Assembly: GCA_963708715.1 (NCBI GenBank)
Contig: CAVPSU010000001.1
Span: 1,302,001 to 1,366,000, forward strand
Direction: 5' to 3'
DNA: 64,000 bases
Source of the DNA: DAIOEK01 sp963708715
GTDB taxonomy: Bacteria; Chloroflexota; Anaerolineae; Anaerolineales; Anaerolineaceae
Shown here: positions 25,014 through 33,603 of the stretch, in pieces
How the letters are laid out: each line of letters begins with the position of its first letter
Numbering within the stretch: position 1 is the first letter of the stretch
The notes under the pieces: model-generated
The model's database searches: none
Told to the model about the DNA's origin: nothing
The model's input: the letters and a program-made list of their open reading frames with translations, nothing else
Translations under genes and position numbers: made by a program

Positions 25014-25354
25014 TCATCTCCCTGGCATAATTTTACCTGCGAATGAGAAGGTTATCTATTATCTCTAATTTTGAACTTTTTCGTAGGGTAGGACGACTAT
25101 ATTTTTGGAGGAACTACCTACGCTACAATTAACATTACAGGAATCTCTGGGAGGAGCCATTTCCTCAAAGAAAATGGTTCTACTCATATAGTGGGTCAGT
25201 TATCCAGACAATATGACAGGGCGCATGGCGATTCATGATAAAAATTACTAAAGTACTGGTATCATTGGGAGTAACCTAATTAGTTGGAGCAATATTAACA
25301 CTCTGATCCTTATCCGCCAAAGGGCGGTTTATTTTGCAGTACTGGAGATTTCCA
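25014..25354. other. 340-bp intergenic stretch upstream of PFOR
   Basis: Non-coding. It contains a bulged inverted repeat (CGTAGGGTAG 25082-25091 with CTACCTACG 25114-25122) and a short stem CCGCC/GGCGG (25314-25327). I do not recognise a known riboswitch, and no convincing -35/-10 pair is visible for PFOR. Confidence 0.4.
25314..25335 (+). terminator. Short hairpin plus U-rich tract just before PFOR (weak leader terminator)
   Basis: CCGCC (25314-25318) and GGCGG (25323-25327) flank a 4-nt loop and are followed by TTTATTTT, 20 nt before the PFOR ATG. The stem is only 5 bp, so termination would be partial at best. Confidence 0.35.
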
Positions 25355-28300
25355 ATGACAAAAGAAATGGTTACTATCGATGCCAATGAGGCAGTCGCTC
25401 ATGTGGCGTATAGGGTGAGCGAAGTCATCGCCATCTATCCCATTACCCCAAGTTCCGGGATGGGCGAATTTTCAGACGCCTGGTCCGCCGCGAACAAACC
25501 GAATATGTGGGGAACAGTTCCCTCTGTGGTTGAAATGCAATCTGAGGGTGGAGCCGCAGGTGCCGTACATGGTGCACTGCAGGCTGGCGCGCTTAGCACC
25601 ACCTTCACCGCCTCACAAGGCTTGCTGCTGATGATCCCCAATATGTTCAAGATCGCCGGCGAGCTGACCTCGACGGTATTTCATGTTTCTGCCCGCTCAC
25701 TGGCAGCCCAGGCTCTCTCCATCTTTGGTGATCATTCCGATGTAATGGCAACGCGTTCGACCGGTTTCGCCATGTTGGCGTCCCGCTCGGTGCAGGAAGC
25801 TCAGGATATCGCGATGATCGCACACTCGGCAACCCTGAGATCCCGCATCCCATTCATGCATTTCTTCGACGGCTTTCGTACTTCCGCCGAAGTGAATAAG
25901 ATCGAAAAGTTGGATGATTCTGTATTCAACCAGATGATCGATGACGAACTGGTACGCCAACACCGAAATCGGTCCCTATCTCCGGATCATCCAGTTCTTC
26001 GCGGTACTGCCCAAAATCCGGACGTGTACTTCCAGGGTCGCGAAACGGTTAACCCGTTCTATACAGCCACCCCGGAGATCGTCCAACAAACCATGGACCT
26101 CTTCGCAAAACAAACCGGTCGGCAATATCATCTTTTTGATTATGTCGGAGCACCTGACGCGGATCGGATAATAATTGTGATCGGCTCAGGTGCAGAGACG
26201 GCTGAGGAAACAGCCAAATTCCTCAACGCGAAGGGTGAAAAAGTCGGTGTGGTCACTGTCCACCTGTATCGTCCCTTCTCAATGGATCATTTTATAAAAG
26301 CACTCCCCGCCACTACCAAATCCATCGCTGTCCTGGATCGAACCAAGGAACCCGGCGCCGGCGGTGAACCGCTCTACCTGGATGTGACCACTGCCCTCGC
26401 GGAAGCTATCTCATTGGGAATTACTCCCTTCAAGACCATGCCACAAATTATCGGCGGCAGGTTTGGACTTTCCTCCAAAGAATTCACTCCCGGAATGGCG
26501 AAGGCTGTATTCGATGAGCTGAAGAAAAAATCACCCAAGAACCATTTCACCATCGGTATCAATGATGATGTCAGCCATACCAGTCTTGATTTCGATCCAT
26601 TCTTCAATATTGAGCACGAAAAGACTGTTCGGTGCCTTTTCTTTGGGCTGGGTGCAGATGGCACAGTCGGCGCCAACAAAAACTCCATCAAGATCATTGG
26701 TGAAGAGACCAACAACTACGCCCAGGGATATTTCTACTACGACTCTAAAAAATCCGGCACTGTGACCGTTTCTCACTTGCGCTTCGGACCAAATCCGATC
26801 CGGGCGCCTTACCTGATCACTCACGCTCAATTTGTCGCCTGTCACCAGTTCACCTTCCTCGAGCGTTTCGATATGCTCAAATTCGCAATGCCGGGCGGTA
26901 CTTTCCTGCTCAATTCGATCTATGGTCCCGATGAGATCTGGGATTACCTGCCACAGGAAGTCCAAAAGGATATTGTTGAGAAGAAGCTCAAATTCTATGT
27001 CATCGATGGTTATAAGATCGCCGAGATGACCGGTATGGGCAACCGGGTGAATACCATTATGCAGACCTGCTTCTTTGCCATCAGTGGTGTGTTGCCGCGC
27101 GACGAAGCCATCACCGAGATCAAAAAATCGATCAAGAAGACGTATGGAAAACGAGGTGATGCGGTAGTTAAGATGAACTATGAGGCAGTGGATCATACAC
27201 TGGCAAATCTCAAAGAGGTGAAGGTTCCGGCTGCCGTTACTAGTAAGATCATCCGCCGATCAGCCATTCCCGCGCAGGCGCCTGCGTTCGTCAAGGACGT
27301 CCTCGGAAAGATGGTCGTCTTTGAAGGCGATAGTGTACCTGTCTCCGCCATGCCTATAGATGGCACTTTCCCGACTGGAACGTCCCAATGGGAAAAACGC
27401 AACATTGCCCTGGAGATTCCAGTATGGGAATCCGATCTGTGCATTCAATGTGGCAAATGCGCATTCGTTTGCCCGCATGCTGTCATCCGCCAGAAGGTAT
27501 ATGATCCGGCTGAATTAAAGAATGCACCTGCGACCTTTAAGTCGATGGATGCGAAATTCAAAGAATTACCCGATTCGAAATACACCATCCAGGTAGCGCC
27601 GGAAGATTGCACCGGTTGCGCCCTGTGCGTTGAAGCCTGCCCGGCGAAAGATAAAAACCAGGTCGGGCGTAAAGCGATCAACATGGCAGACCAACTGCCT
27701 CTCCGTGAACAGGAAGCTGCCAATTGGGAATTTTTCCTGGGGCTCCCCGAAGCGGACAGGTCGCTATTTACTCCGACAACTGTCAAGAACTCCCAACTTC
27801 TCCAGCCACTCTTCGAGTTTTCGGGCGCTTGCGCAGGCTGTGGTGAGACTCCCTACGTCAAATTGCTCTCTCAACTTTTCGGTGACCGAACCCTGGTTGC
27901 CAATGCCACCGGATGCTCGTCTATTTATGGCGGCAACCTGCCCACCACCCCCTGGGCACATAACAAAGAGGGACGTGGTCCATCCTGGTCCAATTCGCTG
28001 TTTGAAGATAATGCTGAATTTGGTCTGGGCATGCGTCTGACCCTCGATAAACATGTAGAATTCGCAACCGAACTGCTTCAGGCACTCCGTCCGCAGATCG
28101 GTGACGAACTAGTCAACCAATTGCTTACCACCGACCAGACGACAGATGCTGGTATCGCGATCCAACGCAAGCTGGTAACGGATCTGAACGCCAAACTGGC
28201 GAAAGTCAATGATCCTCGTGCAAAGAACCTGCTTTCACTGGCAGATAATCTGGTTAAGAAAAGTGTATGGATCGTTGGTGGCGACGGCTGGGCGTATGAC

Positions 28301-28918
28301 ATCGGCTACGGTGGATTGGACCACGTCCTGGCTTCCGGTCGAAATGTCAATATTCTGGTACTCGATACCGAAGTCTACTCCAACACCGGTGGTCAGGCAT
28401 CCAAATCCACACCTCGCGCGGCTGTCGCTAAGTTTGCCGCCAAGGGAAAAGGATTACCCAAGAAAGACCTGGGCATGATCGCCATGGCATATGGGTATGT
28501 CTATGTCGCCCGGGTAGCAATGGGTTCCAATGACCAGCACACCCTCAAAGCTTTCCTCGAAGCCGAAGCCTATGATGGACCATCCCTGATCATCGCCTAC
28601 AGCCACTGCATCGCCCATGGGATCGATATGCGTAAAGGTCTGGAGCAGCAGAAAAATGCAGTCGCCTGCGGCTTCTGGCCGCTCTACCGCTATAACCCGG
28701 CCAACGTGGACGAGAATAAGAATCCACTTACCATCGATTCGCGTGAGCCAAGCATTCCTCTAGAAGAGTACGCCTATAACGAGACTCGTTACCGTATGCT
28801 GGTGCAAGCCGACGAACCACGTGCCGAAAAGTTAATGAAGGACGCTAAGGAAGACGTCCGCAAGCGGTTGGATCTGTACCGACAGATGGCTGCGATCCAA
28901 TACAAAGCCGAAGAATAA
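25355..28918 (+). CDS. nifJ: Pyruvate:ferredoxin (flavodoxin) oxidoreductase, single chain
   Basis: A 1187-residue fused PFOR. Domain order is standard: pyruvate-binding domain I (AVYPITPSSGMGE-like AIYPITPSSGMGE near residue 30), transketolase-like domains, a gamma-type domain (GLGADGTVGANKNSIK, about 430), a two-cluster ferredoxin domain (CIQCGKCAFVCPHA and CTGCALCVEACPAKD, about 695-765), the CAGCGET proximal cluster motif, and the TPP domain (GGDGWAYDIGYGGLDH, then NTGGQ). It oxidises pyruvate with CoA to acetyl-CoA and CO2, reducing ferredoxin. ATG 25355 has TGGAG upstream. An enzyme of anaerobic metabolism; the DHOD-like gene follows after a terminator. Confidence 0.96.
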   Translation: MTKEMVTIDANEAVAHVAYRVSEVIAIYPITPSSGMGEFSDAWSAANKPNMWGTVPSVVEMQSEGGAAGAVHGALQAGALSTTFTASQGLLLMIPNMFKIAGELTSTVFHVSARSLAAQALSIFGDHSDVMATRSTGFAMLASRSVQEAQDIAMIAHSATLRSRIPFMHFFDGFRTSAEVNKIEKLDDSVFNQMIDDELVRQHRNRSLSPDHPVLRGTAQNPDVYFQGRETVNPFYTATPEIVQQTMDLFAKQTGRQYHLFDYVGAPDADRIIIVIGSGAETAEETAKFLNAKGEKVGVVTVHLYRPFSMDHFIKALPATTKSIAVLDRTKEPGAGGEPLYLDVTTALAEAISLGITPFKTMPQIIGGRFGLSSKEFTPGMAKAVFDELKKKSPKNHFTIGINDDVSHTSLDFDPFFNIEHEKTVRCLFFGLGADGTVGANKNSIKIIGEETNNYAQGYFYYDSKKSGTVTVSHLRFGPNPIRAPYLITHAQFVACHQFTFLERFDMLKFAMPGGTFLLNSIYGPDEIWDYLPQEVQKDIVEKKLKFYVIDGYKIAEMTGMGNRVNTIMQTCFFAISGVLPRDEAITEIKKSIKKTYGKRGDAVVKMNYEAVDHTLANLKEVKVPAAVTSKIIRRSAIPAQAPAFVKDVLGKMVVFEGDSVPVSAMPIDGTFPTGTSQWEKRNIALEIPVWESDLCIQCGKCAFVCPHAVIRQKVYDPAELKNAPATFKSMDAKFKELPDSKYTIQVAPEDCTGCALCVEACPAKDKNQVGRKAINMADQLPLREQEAANWEFFLGLPEADRSLFTPTTVKNSQLLQPLFEFSGACAGCGETPYVKLLSQLFGDRTLVANATGCSSIYGGNLPTTPWAHNKEGRGPSWSNSLFEDNAEFGLGMRLTLDKHVEFATELLQALRPQIGDELVNQLLTTDQTTDAGIAIQRKLVTDLNAKLAKVNDPRAKNLLSLADNLVKKSVWIVGGDGWAYDIGYGGLDHVLASGRNVNILVLDTEVYSNTGGQASKSTPRAAVAKFAAKGKGLPKKDLGMIAMAYGYVYVARVAMGSNDQHTLKAFLEAEAYDGPSLIIAYSHCIAHGIDMRKGLEQQKNAVACGFWPLYRYNPANVDENKNPLTIDSREPSIPLEEYAYNETRYRMLVQADEPRAEKLMKDAKEDVRKRLDLYRQMAAIQYKAEE

Positions 28919-28927
28919 TCTGAAAAC

Positions 28928-28966
28928 AATGGACACGGATCACAAATGATCCGTGTCCATTTTATA
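28928..28966 (+). terminator. Intrinsic terminator after PFOR
   Basis: AATGGACACGGATCA (28928-28942) pairs perfectly with TGATCCGTGTCCATT (28947-28961), a 15-bp stem with a 4-nt loop, followed by TTTAT. Confidence 0.93.
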
Positions 28967-29000
28967 ATAAAGTAGACAAAAAAATTACGGGGAGCGAATT

Positions 29001-30005
29001 ATGACAGACCTATCCACCTCATTTCTCGGTTTGAAACTCAAAAACCCATTGGTCGCTTCAGCTTCACCTTTATCCAAGCGATTGGAAACAGTTAAGAAAC
29101 TGGAAGCGGCGGGGGTTTCAGCGGTTGTACTCTATTCCCTTTTTGAGGAGCAGATCAATAATGAGAGCAAAGCGTTGGACCACTACCTGAGTTTTGGTAC
29201 AGATTCCTTCCAGGAGGCATCCACCTTTTATCCTGATTTTGATCATTACAATGTTGGACCTGATGCATATCTCCAACATGTTGAAAATCTAAAAAAATCG
29301 GTGAGCATCCCGGTCATCGCCAGCTTGAATGGTGTCTCCAAGGGTGGATGGGTGGATTACGCCTGCCGTATGCAGGATGCCGGGGCGGATGCACTGGAAC
29401 TCAACTTTTATTACATCCCTACACGGGTGGATCTATCAGCGAAAGATATGGAGCAGAATTTCATCCAACTTGTCCAGGCAGTACGGGAAGAAATTAAGAT
29501 CCCATTGACGGTTAAGCTCAGTTCTTCCTTCACCTCACTCCCTCAATTTTGTTCAGAGTTAGTGAAAGCCGGTTCAAATGGTCTGACCCTATTCAACCGT
29601 TTCATTCAACCCGATTTTGACCTTGAAAAGATGGAAGTGAATCCAAAAATGATATTGTCTACATCGGCTGAACTGAGGTTACCTTTGCGGTGGACGGCAA
29701 TTCTGTATGGCAAAGTCAACGCTGATATCGCACTGACTACGGGTGTTCACTCCGGCGAAGATATGGTGAAAGCCATCCTGGCTGGAGCAACTATTACGAT
29801 GGTTGCCTCTGAGTTGGTAGAGAATGGTCCTACCAGGGCGGCAGGTATGCTGGAAGAGCTGACAGTCTGGATGGGCGAACATGAGTACGATTCGGTCACT
29901 CAATTAAAGGGTGCGATGAGTCAACAATCAGTGGCAGAACCCGCCGCGTTTGAACGTGGTAACTACATGAAAGCGTTACAAACATTTGATAATCGGTTGT
30001 TCTGA
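29001..30005 (+). CDS. Dihydroorotate dehydrogenase-like flavoprotein
   Basis: A 334-residue TIM-barrel protein of the FMN-dependent DHOD-like group. It begins LSTSFLGLKLKNPLVASASP, has GADALELNFYYIP where true PyrD has the NxSCPN loop, then LTVKLSSS and the FMN phosphate region TGVHSGEDMVKAILAGA. The catalytic Cys/Ser loop of PyrD is absent, and no other pyrimidine genes are near, so dihydroorotate is unlikely to be the substrate. Its place right after PFOR suggests a link to ferredoxin-coupled redox chemistry; this is inference. GGGGAG lies before the ATG. A terminator follows. Confidence 0.8.
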   Translation: MTDLSTSFLGLKLKNPLVASASPLSKRLETVKKLEAAGVSAVVLYSLFEEQINNESKALDHYLSFGTDSFQEASTFYPDFDHYNVGPDAYLQHVENLKKSVSIPVIASLNGVSKGGWVDYACRMQDAGADALELNFYYIPTRVDLSAKDMEQNFIQLVQAVREEIKIPLTVKLSSSFTSLPQFCSELVKAGSNGLTLFNRFIQPDFDLEKMEVNPKMILSTSAELRLPLRWTAILYGKVNADIALTTGVHSGEDMVKAILAGATITMVASELVENGPTRAAGMLEELTVWMGEHEYDSVTQLKGAMSQQSVAEPAAFERGNYMKALQTFDNRLF

Positions 30006-30031
30006 TTAAAAAGCGAGACCAGAGAAAAGAG

Positions 30032-30064
30032 ATCAGATATCTGTGATTAGATATCTGATTTTTT
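30032..30064 (+). terminator. Intrinsic terminator after the DHOD-like gene
   Basis: ATCAGATATCT (30032-30042) pairs with AGATATCTGAT (30049-30059) around a 6-nt loop, followed by TTTTTTA. Confidence 0.9.
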
Positions 30065-30081
30065 ATTCGACTTCTCCAGGA

Positions 30082-30900
30082 TCACGTACTGTTTTTGCGC
30101 AATAATCGATCCAGGTCTGACATTTTTACTCGGGAAGTGAAGTCGACACTCATCGGGGTAACCGCGACCACCCTATCCACCCGAATAGCGTAACTATCGC
30201 CATCTTTCTCAAGCCGGGATAGATCCATATCCACATCGTATTCTATATGGATCGACTCTTCAAAGGTTTCGCGTGGTTTGATACTGAGTTTGTAATAGGG
30301 CGTGCGCGAGAGGCGGGTAAGCCGCCATGGGGTTTCGACGGTCGCGTCGCAGGGGATCTCAATTTTCAACAGGTCCACATCATCAGGTAATGTGGTGTTG
30401 AGCATCATTTCAGCGAATAAGCGAGTAAAGTGTTTTGCACCGGAAAAATCGATCTTTGTGGAGTAAGATAGCTGATACTGTTTTACCACTTCAAGTGAGA
30501 TAGCCAGGGAAGGTATGCCTACTGAAGCAGCTTCCAAGGCGGCGCCAACAGTCCCCGATGCGGTGACACTGCTACCGGCATTTTCTCCATAATTGATACC
30601 TGAAACAACCAGGTCCGGTCGGCGAGGCAAAAGCTCGAAAATGGCATGAACCACTGTCTGGGCAGGGGAGCCGCCAACCGCATACGCGGTCCAATCTTCT
30701 CCATTGACGGGAAGTTTCTGTACTTTGATCCTTCCATCCGAAGTGGTGGGGTGACTTCGTCCGGCTCCAGACCATTGTTGCTTGGGCGCCGCCACGGTAA
30801 CGTATGCGATCTTCGATAAGGCTTCGGCTGCAGCCCAGAGTCCAGGCGAATCGATCCCATCGTCATTCACCAATAATATTTGATACTTTGAGTCTTTCAT
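30082..30900 (-). CDS. SurE family nucleotidase (copy 2)
   Basis: A 272-residue SurE paralogue. ILLVNDDGIDSPGLWAAAEA carries the metal Asp pair, APKQQWSGAGRSHP the pocket residues, and VVSGINYGENAGSSVTASGT the glycine-rich metal loop. It differs strongly from the copy at 6497-7264, including a different C-terminal 100 residues (IEIPCDATVETPWRLTRLSR), so it may prefer another phosphate substrate. The gene stands alone, converging on the DHOD-like gene. About 160 bp of AT-rich DNA (30901-31064) with TATAAT-like boxes separates it from the decayed permease genes. Confidence 0.9.
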   Translation of the reverse strand: MKDSKYQILLVNDDGIDSPGLWAAAEALSKIAYVTVAAPKQQWSGAGRSHPTTSDGRIKVQKLPVNGEDWTAYAVGGSPAQTVVHAIFELLPRRPDLVVSGINYGENAGSSVTASGTVGAALEAASVGIPSLAISLEVVKQYQLSYSTKIDFSGAKHFTRLFAEMMLNTTLPDDVDLLKIEIPCDATVETPWRLTRLSRTPYYKLSIKPRETFEESIHIEYDVDMDLSRLEKDGDSYAIRVDRVVAVTPMSVDFTSRVKMSDLDRLLRKNST

Positions 30901-31064
30901 CAGTTCCCCTACAATTTTCGTAGCTCACAATTGCGTTAGCCAGATAAAATTAAATTGTTCGACAAATTCATTTTAACACAGCCTGCGGATAAGGTTACCA
31001 TCAGTCCAATTCAAAGGCGAATTTATTACAATATAATGGTTATAATTTCTCGCAAGAATATTCC

Positions 31065-31937
31065 GTGCCGCCATTTTTGAAAAATTTCATTCGAAGGATA
31101 TTCTTTATTTCCATCACTCTTATCATCATCACGATGGTCCTTTACGGTTTCATCATGCTTACTCCCCCTGAAGACCGCGCCACTTTGTATCTTCCCCAGG
31201 ATGCAGGGTGAATGCCACCCAAGGCACTAGCTAATCTGACTGAGCGGATAATCAAGGAGCGCGGATTACGCGATTCCTACCAGGTTCAGTATGTGAATTG
31301 AGTATTTAACCTGATCAAATGAGAGTGGGGGTATAGCCCATTACTGCAGGAAGAAGTGCTTCCCTCTCTTTTGCGCAGGTCGGCTCCAACGATCGAACTG
31401 ACTGTATATTCCATGCTATTCTTCATTCCATTTGGTTTGTTCACCGGGATTGCAGGCGGGGCGATTTGAAAACAGCCGATTCGATTCTATTTTCCGGTTT
31501 TTCGCATTTACTTCCATATCGCTCCCTCTGCCCTCCATATCACTTGGTTTACTGAATTGGGCAACGTTGGCTCGGACCGCAAGGGTCTCGACGATTGAGG
31601 AATATCATCAGAGTAGATCCTTGCGGCAAAAGCAAGGGGGATAGTTAGGCAATCCATAGCATGGAGACACGTCCTAAAAAATATCATTTCCGCTTCCCTA
31701 GCAAGCAGCGCGCTTGGAGCATCGTCGCTTTTCACGGGTGCAATTGTTATCGAGCACACGTTTAATATCAATGGGATATCAGCATTGATCGAATCGATCA
31801 ATGCCATTCCCGACTCTTCCGCCGTTATGGGCTTTGCAGTCTACTGTGTTCTCTGTGTGATGCTCATCATGTTCATTCTGGATATTATTCAGGCGATTTC
31901 CGATACTCGCTACCGGGAAGGGATCATCCGATTATGA
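31065..31937 (+). pseudogene. Decayed DppB-type peptide ABC transporter permease
   Basis: From GTG 31065 the frame reads FIRRIFFISITLIIITMVLY, then YSPLLQEEVLPSLLRRSAPT and VYSMLFFIPFGLFTGIAGG, the hallmark order of the oligopeptide/dipeptide permease subunit B. It is cut by in-frame TGA at 31209, 31299 and 31320, shifts frame near 31460 (continuing FDSIFRFFAFTSISLP), and again near 31618 (continuing LAAKARGIVRQSIAWRHVL, then FTGAIVIEHTFNINGISALI) to TGA 31937. A stretch between SLP and the RTARVST segment also seems deleted. The product would have been one half of the membrane channel. No peptide-binding protein or ATPase gene is nearby. Confidence 0.85.
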
Positions 31938-31977
31938 TCTTTTCCAAGATGTATATAGTTTTTTTCGGAGAAGTTCA

Positions 31978-33070
31978 GTGATCGAGTCCTTTGAAGGGGT
32001 ACAACCTGGTCGATTGGTGGATTCCCATAGAACCCGAAAGTTCTTCCAGCAATGGCAAAATATCCCGGGAATCTCTATCGTGCTTGTGTTCATTGCAATG
32101 GCCATATCCGCAGATTGGTTGACTCCATCCAGGGATATTTACTGGGCTGGTGAAATTTCCTGGGAAAAATGATCTTTTCAAGGTCCTCCCTCACCCTCCT
32201 ACGTCTCAGAACCTCCTGGGGACTCTTCCCACCCGCGTACATGCAAGGCAGATCGATATTTTCACAACGCTGGTTCAAGGTTCCAGAACCTCGATGAAGT
32301 TCTGATTATTAGCTGCATTAATTACCGGATTAATAGAGCTTATTATAGGTACGACTGCCGCCTGGTCAGATGGTTGGGTGAATGATATTTTAATGCGGAT
32401 CAGTGACGCGTTGTTGGCGCTACCGGTTATTGTCTGCGAGGTAGTGGTGCAGCAAGTGGTAATGGTCCTGACCGGATATAGCTACCGTTATTGGTATAGC
32501 GTAGATGCCTGGCGTTCTCTATCTCCTGTTGGGAGATTGGCGGCTACTATTTTGACAAATATTGATCCCACTTTATTGGCTTTCATATTATTTTCATAGA
32601 TGCCATACGCCCGGCTATCCAATTTGATCGTGATGCGCAATAAAGAATTGGAATATATCAAAGCTGCCCAGTCTCTCGGCGCATTCTCTTTACGGATCAT
32701 GTTCATACACCTGATCCCCAATTCCATCTCTGCGATTGTTGTATTAATGTCGAAAGACATCGGGAGTTTTGTCCTCCTTCAGGCGTCTTTCACCTTTATT
32801 GGCTTGAAATCCACATCCGAGTGGGGTGAGGTCATGTATTTTGCGAGAGATTACCTGGTGGGAATTGGCGCCAAATTCAATGCATATTGGTGGGTGTACT
32901 TACCGATCACTCTTGCATTGATCCTCTTGAGTGTGGGCTGGAACCTGATCGGGGACGGTCTGAATGATTCCATAAAAATCCGAGAGCCTAAAACCTGCTT
33001 GGTTCCATTTGTCCTTCAAATTGGATATAAATATCCAATAATAGAGAACCACTCAACCCCGCTGGTATAA
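31978..33070 (+). pseudogene. Decayed DppC-type peptide ABC transporter permease
   Basis: GTG 31978 (GGAG upstream) opens a frame with FFQQWQNIPGISIVLVFIAM that stops at TGA 32172. A shifted frame continues LGTLPTRVHARQIDIFTTLV, has a TGA near 32298, then reads LLAALITGLIELIIGTTAAW and DILMRISDALLALPVIV, is stopped by TAG near 32599 where a Trp would fit, and continues YARLSNLIVMRNKELEYIKA through the EAA-type loop to DGLNDSIKI. That is the full DppC layout with at least three lesions. The frame runs on to TAA 33070, past the expected end, into the nrfH promoter. Confidence 0.85.
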
Positions 33071-33086
33071 TAGATTAAAATAATCT
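33063..33086 (+). promoter_or_regulatory. nrfHA extended -10 promoter with overlapping inverted repeat
   Basis: TGGTATAAT (33063-33071) is an extended -10. It is followed directly by the inverted repeat AGATTA-AAA-TAATCT (33072-33086), which covers the predicted start site. A regulator bound there would repress; no -35 is evident. Confidence 0.55.
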
Positions 33087-33099
33087 GAGAGAGGGTGAG

Positions 33100-33603
33100 T
33101 TGAAAATTCCCATCATCATAGGTCTGGTTTGCCTGGTTGCCGTCCTGACTGTCGGGATGTTTACCACTGATTTCACATCGTATCTCGGCAATGATCCCAC
33201 GACGTGTAACAATTGTCACGTGATGGACGCCGCCTACGAAGGCTGGTATCACGGTGGTCATCAGATCTGGGCGACCTGTGTTGATTGCCATACACCCCAT
33301 GAGTTCATCCCGAAATATTTCATTAAAGGAAAACACGGAATGATCCACGTGACCATGTTCACGCTGAATCTAATCCCAGAGCCGTTACGTGCGAAGGAAG
33401 AAACCAAGAATATCGTCCAGAAGAACTGTATCCGTTGTCATGCTGAAACAGTATCAGAGATCGCTGATGGCAGGATGGATTCGGATCGGTACTGTTTCGA
33501 ATGTCATCGCACAGTTGCCCACGGGGACCGCGGAATCACCATACTCCCTTACCAGGATAAAGGGATTTACGCACCTTATGTGGAGAAAAGGAACAATCCA
33601 TGA
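33100..33603 (+). CDS. nrfH: Cytochrome c nitrite reductase small subunit NrfH
   Basis: A 167-residue membrane-anchored tetraheme cytochrome of the NapC/NrfH family. One N-terminal helix (IIIGLVCLVAVLTVGMF) is followed by four CxxCH sites: CNNCH, CVDCH, CIRCH and CFECH. NrfH takes electrons from menaquinol and passes them to NrfA on the outer face of the membrane. The start is TTG 33100, supported by GAGGGTGAG upstream and by family length. Its stop overlaps the nrfA start by 4 bp (ATGA), so the two are translationally coupled. Confidence 0.93.
   Translation: MKIPIIIGLVCLVAVLTVGMFTTDFTSYLGNDPTTCNNCHVMDAAYEGWYHGGHQIWATCVDCHTPHEFIPKYFIKGKHGMIHVTMFTLNLIPEPLRAKEETKNIVQKNCIRCHAETVSEIADGRMDSDRYCFECHRTVAHGDRGITILPYQDKGIYAPYVEKRNNP

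Noticed and set aside
29001..30005. Dihydroorotate dehydrogenase PyrD
   Set aside because: The NxSCPN-type catalytic loop is missing and no pyrimidine genes are adjacent.
31065..31470. In-frame TGA codons in the DppB-like gene as recoding to Trp or selenocysteine
   Set aside because: The same region also has frameshifts and an apparent deletion, the neighbouring DppC-like gene has a TAG as well, and nearby intact genes use TGA as a normal stop.
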